Notes under the pieces: model-generated | Told to the model about the DNA's origin: nothing | The model's input: only the letters and a program-made list of their open reading frames with translations | Databases searched by the model: none | Assembly: GCF_014652655.1 (NCBI RefSeq) | Contig: NZ_BMZF01000003.1 | Location: forward strand, 248,001-312,000 | Source of the DNA: Paramylibacter ulvae | Lineage (GTDB): Bacteria > Pseudomonadota > Alphaproteobacteria > Rhodobacterales > Rhodobacteraceae | Direction of reading: 5' to 3' | DNA length: 64,000 nt | In this document: in pieces, positions 16,125 to 25,347 of the stretch | How the letters are laid out: each line of letters begins with the position of its first letter | Numbering within the stretch: the stretch's first letter is position 1 | Position numbers and translations under genes: made by a program

Positions 16125-17430
16125 CGCGTGCCTCGTTCAATTGATCAAGACGTGCCCCAACAGACAGCCCATGCGCCTCTAGGCTTTCGGATGTGGCCAA
16201 TGTTTTGGCGGCGGGGCCAATGGCGGATAATGCGGCGGGGGTCATCATGGATAATGTTGTGCGTTTCATGAAATCCAGCACCGACAGGCCAGATGCGAAC
16301 CGTGCGGATCGCGCGGTTGGCAAAACGTGATTTGGCCCACCAACATAATCGCCGATTGCCTCTGGCGTCCACGCGCCGATAAATATCGCGCCCGCATGGC
16401 GGATTTTTTGCGCATAGGTTTCGGCATCCGCGACACAGAGTTCCAGATGTTCGGGTGCAATGCGATCCGAAAGTGTTGCCGCCTGTTCCAAATCGGTCAC
16501 GGTGATCACCGCGCCGTAATCTGCCCAGCTTGGCCGTGCAATGTCGCGCCGTTCCAATGTTTCCAGCCGCATTTCAACGGCATCTGCAACGGCAACACCA
16601 AAATCGGCATCATCAGTGATCAGGATTGATTGGGCTGATGCGTCATGTTCTGCTTGGCTGAGCAAATCAATTGCGATCCAATCGGGATTGTTATTCTTGT
16701 CGGCAATCACCAAAATTTCTGATGGCCCTGCGATCATATCAATCCCCACGCGCCCATAAACGCGCCGTTTCGCTGCTGCGACATAGGCATTGCCAGGTCC
16801 TGTGATCGTATCGACCTTTGCGATTGTTTCTGTGCCAAACGCCATGGCCGCAATCGCCTGTGCCCCGCCAATGCGATAAACGGTTTCTACGCCAGACAGG
16901 CGCGCCGCGAGCAATACCAATGGGTTTACTTTGCCATGTGGGGTTGGTGCGCAAATCACCAGATTATCAACACCTGCCACCTGTGCGGGGATCGCGTTCA
17001 TTAACACGGATGATGGGTATGATGCCAAACCGCCGGGCACGTATAAGCCCGCGGCCTCTACCGCGCCCCAGCGCCAGCCAAGTTTTGCACCGGTTTCATC
17101 CGTCCACCATGCATCATCGGGCAATTGTTTTTCGTGATAAGCGCGAATGCGTTTTGCCGCCAATTCCAATGCAGCGGCCTCTTGGGCGGGAACGGTTTCG
17201 ATTGCTGCATCGATCTCTGCTGCGCTAAACGCCAAACTATCAGGTGTCAGATCAAGGTGATCAAATTTCGCGGTCAATTCAATAACCGCTGCATCGCCGC
17301 GTGTTTGCACATCGTTTAAAATATCGGCAACGGCTGCGTCAACATCCACATCCGACTCGCGCTTTGACCCCAAAAAATCGCGAAAGCGGGTTTCGAAATC
17401 GGCGTCGGAACTATTTAAAAATACGGGCAT
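16117..17430 (-). CDS. hisD: Histidinol dehydrogenase
   Basis: 437 residues from the ATG at 17430. Motifs of the family: GPGNAYVAAAKRRVYG for the NAD site, IAGPSEILVIAD, APEHLELCV with the catalytic histidine, and GPNHVLPTARSARF. The enzyme oxidises L-histidinol to histidine in two NAD-dependent steps. Other his genes are not adjacent. It follows DUF2948 with an 8-base gap and is overlapped by the UPF0262 gene. Confidence 0.96.
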   Translation of the reverse strand: MPVFLNSSDADFETRFRDFLGSKRESDVDVDAAVADILNDVQTRGDAAVIELTAKFDHLDLTPDSLAFSAAEIDAAIETVPAQEAAALELAAKRIRAYHEKQLPDDAWWTDETGAKLGWRWGAVEAAGLYVPGGLASYPSSVLMNAIPAQVAGVDNLVICAPTPHGKVNPLVLLAARLSGVETVYRIGGAQAIAAMAFGTETIAKVDTITGPGNAYVAAAKRRVYGRVGIDMIAGPSEILVIADKNNNPDWIAIDLLSQAEHDASAQSILITDDADFGVAVADAVEMRLETLERRDIARPSWADYGAVITVTDLEQAATLSDRIAPEHLELCVADAETYAQKIRHAGAIFIGAWTPEAIGDYVGGPNHVLPTARSARFASGLSVLDFMKRTTLSMMTPAALSAIGPAAKTLATSESLEAHGLSVGARLDQLNEARDG

Positions 17431-17438
17431 CAAATTGC

Positions 17439-17924
17439 CTATGACAAATCGTGTTCGGGGGATTTTTTTGATGGCGCGACATATGGGCGGGTCACGTCTT
17501 TTAATGTGGCTTGGATGGATTCAACATCCAATGCGATCATCCCATCGCCTGCCAAGATCAAATTGATGCTGCCCGCGCCGTCTTCGTCCGCCTCAAAATC
17601 AATCGACAGCAGGGAAATCACCTGATCCTTGTCCGACAGATCAATACCGTTGGATGCCACGGCCAAAACCGCATCGAACACCAAAACGGTTTGCACGCGT
17701 TCAAAATCACGACCTTGTTTTTGCGCCTTGGATTTATCTTCCCAGCGGAAACGGTTAAGCAACAGGCCAAAACGGTTTTCATCGGCGTTCCATTTGATTT
17801 CCGTGATCGGCAAAATGGCGTCTTGAACCAGTGTCGAAATGATCGCCAAATCTTCGCCGTCTTTGGCGCGGATTGCGATGGGTTGTTCGCCGCCGTCTTC
17901 GAATTTTGCGTCTTGTTGGGTCAT
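17439..17924 (-). CDS. DUF2948 family protein
   Basis: 161 residues of the DUF2948 family ([20 protein letters not shown] is the recognisable block). Soluble, acidic, no catalytic motif. The start overlaps the stop of murA by four bases and hisD follows; the order murA-DUF2948-hisD is widely shared in alphaproteobacteria. Function unknown. Confidence 0.8.
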   Translation of the reverse strand: MTQQDAKFEDGGEQPIAIRAKDGEDLAIISTLVQDAILPITEIKWNADENRFGLLLNRFRWEDKSKAQKQGRDFERVQTVLVFDAVLAVASNGIDLSDKDQVISLLSIDFEADEDGAGSINLILAGDGMIALDVESIQATLKDVTRPYVAPSKKSPEHDLS

Positions 17925-19189
17925 TTGTTCGATACTCGTTCAATTGAGGCGCCAATGCCAGAAAATTTTCGTACCACTTGTTCATAGCCACGATCAAGAT
18001 GATACACACGAGAGACGATGGTCTCACCCTCTGCCGCCAATCCCGCAAGGATCAAGGACACAGATGCACGTAAATCCGTTGCCATCACCGGCGCACCGCG
18101 CAGCTTATCAACACCCGTCACTGTGGCGGTGCCGCCGTGTACTTCGATATTTGCACCCATACGCATCAATTCGGGCGCATGCATAAAGCGGTTTTCAAAA
18201 ATATTCTCTTCCAGCACGGATTTGCCATCGGCGGTGCACAGCAGTGCCATCATTTGCGCCTGTAAATCCGTTGGAAACCCAGGGAATGGTTCGGTTGTTA
18301 CATCCACCGCATGAATGCGCCCGTTTTTCGCGCTGACCTTTAGCCCCGCATCGGTTTGCGTGATATCTGCGCCTGCGATTTCCAGTTTTTGGCAAAATGC
18401 TTCTAGCAAATCACGTCGCCCGCCCAGCAATTCAACCTCGCCACCCGCAATCAGGGGCGCAAGCATATATGTGCCAAGCTCGATGCGATCGGTGACAACA
18501 GGGTGGGTTGCGCCGTGCAATTTATCGACACCCTCAATGGTGATTTCAGGTGTGCCATCGCCGCTGATCTGTGCGCCCATCGCACGGAGCAAATCGGCCA
18601 GATCAACAATTTCAGGTTCACGTGCTGCGTTTTTCAAAACACTCGTACCCTTGGCCAGTGTCGCCGCCATCAGAAAGTTTTCCGTTGCACCCACAGATGC
18701 AAATGGCATGTCATATGTGCCACCTTTCAACCCATTTGGTGCCTTGGCATGGACATAACCATCACGCAGATCAAATTCAGCGCCCAATGCCTCTAGCCCA
18801 CGCAGATGCAAATCAACGGGGCGCGCCCCAATGGCACAACCACCTGGCAAAGACACAGATGCATGACCTGAACGTGCCAACATTGGACCCAGTACCAAAA
18901 TGGATGCACGCATTTTGCGAACAATGTCATAATGGGCGGTGTGATTGGTGATTTCTTTGGTATCCAAAACGATCAATTGGCCGTCTTGCATGACCGCGAC
19001 CTCGGTGCCCAAGGATTGCAATAATTCATTGGTGGTCGCGATATCGGATAGGCGGGGCACATTGGTTAATGTGATCGGGTCTTCGGTCAGTAATGTTGCG
19101 GGCATCAATGTGAGCGCAGCATTTTTTGCGCCCGCAATTGGAATTTGCCCATGCAACGCGCCGTTACCTTTTACAATGATCGAATCCAT
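17921..19189 (-). CDS. murA: UDP-N-acetylglucosamine 1-carboxyvinyltransferase
   Basis: 422 residues. The active-site loop is [16 protein letters not shown] with Cys118, the residue that attacks phosphoenolpyruvate and is the target of fosfomycin. N-terminal [19 protein letters not shown] carries the substrate Lys-Asn pair. First committed step of peptidoglycan synthesis. It follows the 52-residue gene with a 12-base gap and overlaps DUF2948. Confidence 0.97.
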   Translation of the reverse strand: MDSIIVKGNGALHGQIPIAGAKNAALTLMPATLLTEDPITLTNVPRLSDIATTNELLQSLGTEVAVMQDGQLIVLDTKEITNHTAHYDIVRKMRASILVLGPMLARSGHASVSLPGGCAIGARPVDLHLRGLEALGAEFDLRDGYVHAKAPNGLKGGTYDMPFASVGATENFLMAATLAKGTSVLKNAAREPEIVDLADLLRAMGAQISGDGTPEITIEGVDKLHGATHPVVTDRIELGTYMLAPLIAGGEVELLGGRRDLLEAFCQKLEIAGADITQTDAGLKVSAKNGRIHAVDVTTEPFPGFPTDLQAQMMALLCTADGKSVLEENIFENRFMHAPELMRMGANIEVHGGTATVTGVDKLRGAPVMATDLRASVSLILAGLAAEGETIVSRVYHLDRGYEQVVRKFSGIGASIERVSNK

Positions 19190-19201
19190 TTTGCCTGTCC
19201 C

Positions 19202-19360
19202 TTATTCGTTTTTCGCATCATCATCGGTGCGGCTACGCGATTGCGCTTTGCGCCGTTGCAGGTTCGCACGAAGCTGTTTTCGCAGCCTTTCTGCGCGTGC
19301 TTCTGCCTTGACCACCTTGGTGCTTTTGGGTTGTTCGTTATCTTGTTCGTCTTTGTTCAT
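19202..19360 (-). CDS. Small basic/acidic coiled-coil-like protein upstream of murA
   Basis: 52 residues, starting MNKDEQDNEQPKSTK and ending SRTDDDAKNE. The middle is an arginine-lysine-rich helix (AEARAERLRKQLRANLQRRK), probably RNA- or DNA-contacting or a short coiled coil. I found it by reading the region; it is too short for common cut-offs. It ends 12 bases before murA on the same strand, with murA's ribosome site GGGACAGG in the gap, so it is likely the first gene of the murA operon. Family unknown, but many Rhodobacterales appear to have a similar small frame in this place. Confidence 0.65.
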   Translation of the reverse strand: MNKDEQDNEQPKSTKVVKAEARAERLRKQLRANLQRRKAQSRSRTDDDAKNE

Positions 19361-19530
19361 GACAGGTCTTTACCGCAAGCTTTGATCGGGGTCTAGATTA
19401 CCCTTGCACTATCGTTGAATTTCGCTAAAACCGCGCCAACTTACAGTGGTGATCGTGAATCTGTGTTAAGTGAAACAGAATCACACTGCAAGTTTTGATC
19501 GTTTCGGGTGGTTTTTACCCAGATCAGGAT

Positions 19531-19605
<75 letters not shown>

Positions 19606-19683
19606 CTTAGACCAATTTGTGAATGGCGCAGTAAGTTTGGCATTTTGATGCCACTTCATGTCGTAGTACTATTTGAGGCTCAA

Positions 19684-19704
19684 AACACCGCGAAAAGCGG
19701 GGTT
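19684..19704 (-). terminator. Possible terminator hairpin downstream of the two-helix membrane protein
   Basis: Arms AACACCGC and GCGGGGTT with one mismatch around a GAAAA loop. On the minus strand it is followed by GTTTTGAG. It could end the 19857-20378 transcript about 150 bases after its stop codon, or the tRNA-Thr transcript in the other direction. Confidence 0.4.
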
Positions 19705-19856
19705 GTTATCTTGACGGGGGAGTCATTAAGGAAATGGCCTGATGTCGGCTTTGTGGAATATGCTGCCGTTCACGGCCATTGCGCCAAGGTCTGCTTCCGA
19801 GTGAAGATGTCGAATGAATTTACATTGACGGAGTGGAGCCTGAAGCAAAAAGGGTG

Positions 19857-20378
19857 CTACTGGCGCATTGCCTCAATTTCTGCTCGCCATACTTTGGCCT
19901 GCTCTTCTTGGTCTGCCGTCGCAGAATCCAGTGGCCGACGTTCGACCTTACGGCCATCAGGCAATGTCACCGTGAGTTTCCAGTACCCGCCTTCCGAGTA
20001 GTCAGAATTTCTATGCCAAACCACTTCCAGCTGGCCTATTTCCTTCAGCGCAAACACGTCATTGCGCGTATAGCCGAACGGGTAACGATATTTCACACGA
20101 ACGTCTTGCGAGGCCGCGTCGAAGACCACCTTTTTAGATGGATTAATAAACACCCAAACAAGCAAAGCCCCGAGCAGTATTGAAATTATTATGCCAAATG
20201 GGAATAAAACATAGTGCTCAGGGGGATGCGCGTTTCCGAAAAAGAAGCGCAGAGTGTCTATTGTTAAGATTACAAATAGCCAAAAACCGAATGCCAGAAA
20301 CATCAGCCCTATCACACCGGACATCAGTGCCCAAAACCACGGGGCAGCGCGTTCTTCAATGGTAACAGTTTTTGACAT
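19857..20378 (-). CDS. Two-transmembrane-segment membrane protein of unknown function
   Basis: 173 residues from the ATG at 20378 (MSKTVTIEE), chosen because the longer frame adds 23 residues without a good ribosome site. Two strong transmembrane helices (about residues 15-40 and 60-85: MSGVIGLMFLAFGFWLF and FPFGIIISILLGALLVWVF) and a C-terminal cytoplasmic or periplasmic domain rich in beta strands (VRVKYRYPFGYTRNDV, WKLTVTLPDGRKVER). The composition recalls a PH-like or inner-membrane domain of small phage-resistance-like or uncharacterised proteins; no assignment is made. It is an orphan beside tRNA-Thr, flanked by about 400 bases of non-coding or decayed sequence. Confidence 0.65.
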   Translation of the reverse strand: MSKTVTIEERAAPWFWALMSGVIGLMFLAFGFWLFVILTIDTLRFFFGNAHPPEHYVLFPFGIIISILLGALLVWVFINPSKKVVFDAASQDVRVKYRYPFGYTRNDVFALKEIGQLEVVWHRNSDYSEGGYWKLTVTLPDGRKVERRPLDSATADQEEQAKVWRAEIEAMRQ

Positions 20379-20788
20379 CACGGCCTCTATTAGGATGTCC
20401 GCGTCCAAGACGCTGGATTTTGATTGGATGGTGTGCCGCGAGACCAAAATGTTCGGACAAGTTCGTATATCAGCCCATCATAGAGCACAGACACCAGTCA
20501 AACGCAATTGCTCTGAATACTGAAAAGCAACCATTGATTTGCGACGGGCATCCGTCGGATTGGGCTCAAACCGGACTTTCGATGAATGGCAAGAAGTGGC
20601 GTCAGAATGGTCTGAATAATTATATCCAATGATAACAATAATGGTTTTCATGCATAATGATCAACTTAGACCGTCCGCCACACAATTAATATGTTTTGGA
20701 TGAACTGTGTTGCGTGGAAACATGGTTGATACGCATGATGCTTGCTTGTTAATATTTTTGTATGTGTGATGCGCAAATATCGGGACAT
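20379..20788. other. 410-base non-coding stretch between the membrane protein and the decayed gene
   Basis: Nothing that reads as a complete gene. A short plus-strand stretch near 20540-20632 keeps coding-like composition, suggesting a decayed gene. A small perfect hairpin CGACGG-GCAT-CCGTCG is at 20542-20557. The rest is AT-rich and holds the promoter of the membrane protein. Confidence 0.35.
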
Positions 20789-21089
20789 ATGACTTGGGCT
20801 GAAATTTACAGCATCCAACGCGCATTTCTTGAAAGTTTTGAAATGATAGAGTTGACTGCGCCATGCGTTTCGCCTGATGCAACATGGCAAAATCCTGCGC
20901 GGTACAAAATTTGATCCCTTTGGTGATACTGCGGATCGACATTTGGAACGTGATTTGATGACTTAGTATGAAAATGTTTTGCGAGATTGTGTGAACCATC
21001 CAGATGTGCTTGAAATTGTTGACGCACCAATGCACATTCGCTTCTATCGCCCCATCAAAGAGGCGAGCGCCGAACGGCAACGCGATTAG
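20789..21089 (+). pseudogene. Decayed gene of unknown family with a frameshift and an internal stop
   Basis: Two coding-like segments in different frames: from ATG 20789 (MTWAEIYSIQRAFLESFEM) to about 20898, then a one-base frame shift into a frame giving TKFDPFGDTADRHLERD, broken by TAG after DLMT, and continuing YENVLRDCVNHPDVLE to the stop at 21089. Read together it makes about 98 residues of protein-like sequence. It is immediately upstream of the PaaI-like gene and on the same strand. I do not recognise the ancestor; a short intact reading of the first segment cannot be excluded. Confidence 0.45.
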
Positions 21090-21116
21090 GTTGCCAAATT
21101 GATGCAAGGATAAGAT

Positions 21117-21548
21117 ATGTCGCCTGACACCATCGCGCGCAAGGTTGCCCAATTGATGCAGACCAAAGACGCCAGCATTCGAAGTGTCGGAATCACCTAT
21201 GACGATAGCGGGGTTGGTTGGGCGCGTATGAAAATGCTGGTGTCAGAAAAGAACGCCAACACCCAAGGGTTTTGCCATGGTGGATTCATTTTCACATTGG
21301 CGGATTCAGCATTCGGATATGCCGCGAACAGCCATAACCAACGCACCGTCACCGCATCAGCAGATATCATTTATTTACTGCCAGGGGTAATGGGCGATGT
21401 GTTAACGGCCGAGGCGGTTGAACAATCGCGTTCAGGACGATCAGGTATTTATGATGTAACCGTCACCAATCCACAGGGTGAACAGGTTGCACTATTTCGC
21501 GGGGTGGCGCGCACGGCCAAGGGCGAACATATCGAAACATTGGCCTAG
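21117..21548 (+). CDS. paaI: PaaI-type hydroxyphenylacetyl-CoA thioesterase (hotdog fold)
   Basis: 143 residues with the hotdog signature GFCHGGFIFTLADSAFGYAAN and ASADIIYLLPGVMGDVLTAEA. PaaI hydrolyses (hydroxy)phenylacetyl-CoA and protects the phenylacetate pathway against CoA trapping. A ribosome site (AAGGATA) precedes the ATG. No other paa gene is in the window, so it may serve a broader thioesterase role. Downstream, about 160 bases separate it from the molybdoenzyme. Confidence 0.78.
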   Translation: MSPDTIARKVAQLMQTKDASIRSVGITYDDSGVGWARMKMLVSEKNANTQGFCHGGFIFTLADSAFGYAANSHNQRTVTASADIIYLLPGVMGDVLTAEAVEQSRSGRSGIYDVTVTNPQGEQVALFRGVARTAKGEHIETLA

Positions 21549-21707
21549 GTTTCGCATCAGAAGCAATTCAAATTGATTTCATTTTCAAAAACGCAGTTTC
21601 GGGAAAACGAAAACAAGATTTTTCTGCTATTTCATAGTGCAAATTGATTTTACCATTTATGGAATTCACCCTATGCAAAGAGGTGTAATTTCAACAAGGA
21701 TATTGAT

Positions 21708-24515
21708 ATGGCGCAACCACCCAATTTGAATACTTCGCCCAGCGTATCCGATGAAATTCGCAAAACCACCTGTTATATGTGCGCGTGCCGCTGTGGCATC
21801 AATGTGCATCTTAAGGATGGCAAGGTCGCCTATATCGAGGGCAACAAAGATCACCCCGTGAACAAAGGCGTTTTATGCGCCAAAGGATCGGCGGGAATTA
21901 TGCAGGTAAATGCCCCATCAAGGTTACGTGCGCCACTGAAACGTGTGGGGCCGCGCGGGTCTGGTGAATTCGAAGAAATCAGTTGGGACGAGGCATTGGG
22001 CATCGTGACCGAACGTCTGGGAAAAATCCGCAAGGATAACCCAGATAAGCTTGCGTTTTTTACGGGGCGCGACCAATCACAATCATTTACATCATTCTGG
22101 GCTCAGGCGTTTGGCACACCCAATTATGCCGCCCATGGTGGATTTTGTTCGGTGAATATGGCGGCGGCTGGTATTTACACAATGGGTGGTGCGTTTTGGG
22201 AATTTGGCCAGCCCGATTGGGATCACACCAAAATGTTCATGTTGTTCGGTGTTGCCGAAGACCATGATTCAAACCCGATTAAAATGGGCCTTGGTAAATT
22301 GAAATCACGCGGTGCCAAAGTGATTGGGGTGAACCCCATTCGATCAGGATATAACGCGATTGCCGACGAATGGGTTGGAATTACGCCAGGCACAGATGGG
22401 TTGTTTATCACGGCCTTGATCCATGAATTGCTGCGCGCGGGCAAAATTGATCTGCATTATTTGGGGCAATATACCAATGCGCCTGTGTTGTTGGACAGCG
22501 ATCCCAAAAGTGAAACATATGGCCTGTTTCTGCGCGATAAAAACGACAAGCCATTGGTGATTGATCGCAACACTGGCGATTTGGTGGCATTTGACAAAAA
22601 GGGTATTCGCCCCGATTTAAATGGTGAAATCCGCAAAGCAGGGATCAGCCACACAACCGTTTTTCATAAAATGGCGCAAACCTATTTGGGGGCTGAACAC
22701 GCCCCTGCCGCCGTTGCCGATCGTTGCGGGATCAGCGTTGAAACCATCCAACGCATTGCCGCCGAATTGGCCCATGTAGCGTTCGAACAATCAATATCGT
22801 TGCCCATTGAATGGACTGATTTTCGCGGCGAAAAACACAGTGAAATGACGGGCCGCCCTGTTTCATTTCACGCCATGCGCGGGATTTCGGCGCATGCCAA
22901 CGGGTTCCAAACCTGTCGTGCGCTCCATATTTTGCAAATCATTCTGGGGAGTGTTGAGGTTCCTGGCGGTTTTCGTTTCAAACCACCATATCCAAAACCA
23001 CCAGAGGCGCATCCACGCCCGCATGTTGCAAGCTGTCCCGATGCCCCCCTTGATGGGCCGCATCTGGGGTTCGTTCATGGGCCAGAGGATTTGGCGCTAC
23101 GCCCTGATGGCACGCCTGCACGGATTGACAAGGCATTCACATGGGAAAACCCGATGTCGAGCCACGGGTTGATGCATATGGTGATTTCCAATGCGCACGC
23201 GGGTGACCCATATAAAATCGACACGTTGTTTATGTATATGGCAAACATGTCGTGGAACAGTTCAATGAACACCAAGGGTGTGATGGAAATGTTAACCGAC
23301 AAGGATGAAAACGGCGATTACGTGATCCCCAATATCATCTATTCCGATGCATATTCTTCTGAAATGGTGGCATTTGCCGATATCGTTTTACCCGATGCAA
23401 CATATTTGGAACGCCATGATTGTATATCCCTGTTGGATCGCCCGATTTGCGAGGCGGATGGGGCGGCCGACGCCATTCGTTGGCCCGTGATCGAACCCGA
23501 TCGCGATGTGCGCGGATTTCAATCGGTGCTGTGTGATTTGGGGCATCGGTTGGGATTGCCCAATTTCATCAACGATGATGGCGGTGCGAAATACAAAGAT
23601 TACGCCGATTATATCGTGAATCATGAACGCCGCGCGGGCATTGGCCCCTTGGCAGGGTTTCGCGGTGATGGCGATGCAGTCGGGCGCGGTGATGTGAACC
23701 CAGATCAGTTGGATCGCTATATCGAAAACGGCGGTTTTTTTGCGGAACACATCCCCAAAGGTGCCACATATTACAAGCCGTGGAACGTGGAATACCAAGA
23801 TTGGGCCGTGGGCATGGGGATTTACGATGCGCCACAGCCATATTTGTTTCAGCTGTATGTTGAACCCATGCGCCGTTTCCAATTGGCCGCAGAAGGGCAC
23901 GGCGAACGCCAGCCGCCCGAACATCTGCGCGAATTGGTGAAAACATCGATGAAACCATTGCCCGTGTGGTCGGATTCGACCAATTCAGGCGCTGAATACC
24001 CCATTCACGCGCTGACCCAGCGCCCAATGGCAATGTATCACAGTTGGGGCACACAAAACGCATGGCTACGCCAAATTCATGGCCGCAACCCATTGTATTT
24101 GCCGACAAAAATATGGAATGAGCATGGGTTTTCAGATGGCGATTGGGCGCGCGTAACATCGCCCCACGGCGATATAACCGTGCCTGTTGCACATCACGCG
24201 GCGTTGAATGAAAATACCGTTTGGACTTGGAATGCCATCGGGAAACGCAAAGGTGCATGGGCGTTGTCCAATGATGCGCAGGAAACCACCAAGGGGTTTT
24301 TGTTAAACCATCTGATCCACGAATTATTACCGCCCAAGGGTGATGGTCTGCGCTGGGCCAATTCCGATCCGATCACAGGACAGGCAGCGTGGTTCGATTT
24401 GAAGGTTAAAATTGAAAAGACTGCGCCATTGAGCGAAACCGCACCCAATTTTGCGCCGGCAAAATCACCCGTCGAACGCGGCCCCAAAGATATCGCATGG
24501 GAGGTAGGGAAATGA
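21708..24515 (+). CDS. soeA: SoeA-like molybdopterin oxidoreductase (sulfite dehydrogenase-type catalytic subunit, DMSO reductase family)
   Basis: 935 residues. The N-terminus holds a [4Fe-4S] motif, Cys22, Cys25, Cys29 and Cys57 (CYMCACRCG, then LCAKG), then the molybdopterin domains and a C-terminal molydopterin dinucleotide-binding domain (ALTQRPMAMYHSWGTQN). There is no twin-arginine signal, which fits the cytoplasmic SoeA type rather than DmsA or periplasmic enzymes. Next to it is a four-cluster ferredoxin subunit. SoeAB(C) oxidises cytoplasmic sulfite to sulfate in Rhodobacterales. Thiosulfate or other reductase family members are possible alternatives. The symbol is given at moderate confidence because a membrane anchor gene is missing. 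Confidence 0.65.
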   Translation: MAQPPNLNTSPSVSDEIRKTTCYMCACRCGINVHLKDGKVAYIEGNKDHPVNKGVLCAKGSAGIMQVNAPSRLRAPLKRVGPRGSGEFEEISWDEALGIVTERLGKIRKDNPDKLAFFTGRDQSQSFTSFWAQAFGTPNYAAHGGFCSVNMAAAGIYTMGGAFWEFGQPDWDHTKMFMLFGVAEDHDSNPIKMGLGKLKSRGAKVIGVNPIRSGYNAIADEWVGITPGTDGLFITALIHELLRAGKIDLHYLGQYTNAPVLLDSDPKSETYGLFLRDKNDKPLVIDRNTGDLVAFDKKGIRPDLNGEIRKAGISHTTVFHKMAQTYLGAEHAPAAVADRCGISVETIQRIAAELAHVAFEQSISLPIEWTDFRGEKHSEMTGRPVSFHAMRGISAHANGFQTCRALHILQIILGSVEVPGGFRFKPPYPKPPEAHPRPHVASCPDAPLDGPHLGFVHGPEDLALRPDGTPARIDKAFTWENPMSSHGLMHMVISNAHAGDPYKIDTLFMYMANMSWNSSMNTKGVMEMLTDKDENGDYVIPNIIYSDAYSSEMVAFADIVLPDATYLERHDCISLLDRPICEADGAADAIRWPVIEPDRDVRGFQSVLCDLGHRLGLPNFINDDGGAKYKDYADYIVNHERRAGIGPLAGFRGDGDAVGRGDVNPDQLDRYIENGGFFAEHIPKGATYYKPWNVEYQDWAVGMGIYDAPQPYLFQLYVEPMRRFQLAAEGHGERQPPEHLRELVKTSMKPLPVWSDSTNSGAEYPIHALTQRPMAMYHSWGTQNAWLRQIHGRNPLYLPTKIWNEHGFSDGDWARVTSPHGDITVPVAHHAALNENTVWTWNAIGKRKGAWALSNDAQETTKGFLLNHLIHELLPPKGDGLRWANSDPITGQAAWFDLKVKIEKTAPLSETAPNFAPAKSPVERGPKDIAWEVGK

Positions 24516-25258
24516 CCGATTTACCGAATGAAACAACACGAAAAATGGGATTGGTCATTGATCTGGATACCTGTGTTGGCTGTCATGCGTGTGTGGTGTC
24601 TTGTAAGGGGTGGAATACGCAAAATTACGGTGTGCCGTTATCCGACCAAGACGCATATGGCGCCGAACCATCTGGTACATTTTTAAACCGTGTTCACACC
24701 TACGAAGTGCAACCAGAAACGGGTGCTGCACAAACATTCCATTTTCCAAAATCATGTTTGCATTGCGAAGACGCGCCATGCGTTACGGTTTGCCCAACAG
24801 GCGCAAGTTATAAGCGCAGTGATGACGGGATCGTTTTGGTGAATGAAGACGCCTGTATTGGTTGTGGATTATGTGCATGGGCATGCCCATATGGTGCACG
24901 CGAATTGGATCAGGCCGCGGGTGTGATGAAAAAATGCACGCTATGTGTTGATCGCATTTACAACGAGAACCTGCCAGAGGAAGACCGCCAACCCGCCTGT
25001 GTGCGCACATGCCCAGCGGGTGCGCGCCATTTTGGTGATTTGGGCGATATCGACAGCGACGTGAGCAAACTGGTCGCCGATCGCGGCGGGTTTGATTTGA
25101 TGCCAGAGTTGGGCACAAAGCCCGTGAATAAATATCTGCCACCACGCCCCAAAGATACAGGCGATGAAATTGATATCCTCGCACCTTTGCTGGCACCTGT
25201 TGCGGCGGAACCGACTGGATTTTTGCGCTGGTTAGATAACGCATTGGATAAGATTTGA
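24512..25258 (+). CDS. soeB: SoeB-like 4Fe-4S ferredoxin subunit
   Basis: 248 residues from the ATG at 24512, which overlaps the soeA stop; the GGAGG ribosome site lies just upstream. Four cysteine groups for [4Fe-4S] clusters are seen: CVGCHACVVSCKG, CLHCEDAPCVTVCP, CIGCGLCAWACPYG and CTLCVDR with CVRTCPAG. This is the DmsB/PsrB/SoeB electron-transfer subunit. In SoeABC the next gene encodes the membrane anchor (SoeC); here the next gene is a periplasmic binding protein 89 bases on, so no anchor is encoded in place. Confidence 0.78.
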   Translation: MTDLPNETTRKMGLVIDLDTCVGCHACVVSCKGWNTQNYGVPLSDQDAYGAEPSGTFLNRVHTYEVQPETGAAQTFHFPKSCLHCEDAPCVTVCPTGASYKRSDDGIVLVNEDACIGCGLCAWACPYGARELDQAAGVMKKCTLCVDRIYNENLPEEDRQPACVRTCPAGARHFGDLGDIDSDVSKLVADRGGFDLMPELGTKPVNKYLPPRPKDTGDEIDILAPLLAPVAAEPTGFLRWLDNALDKI

Positions 25259-25347
25259 CGCGCAATACCCCATGAAACAATGCTTTGCTTAGGGATGTTA
25301 TGCGGTTAATCTATTGATCCTAGGCAATGTATTTTCAGGGAGAAAAC

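Noticed and set aside
23569-24258. A 229-codon minus-strand frame inside the SoeA-like gene
   Set aside because: Antisense shadow of a well-supported molybdoenzyme; composition rich in Arg, His and Cys, no ribosome site.
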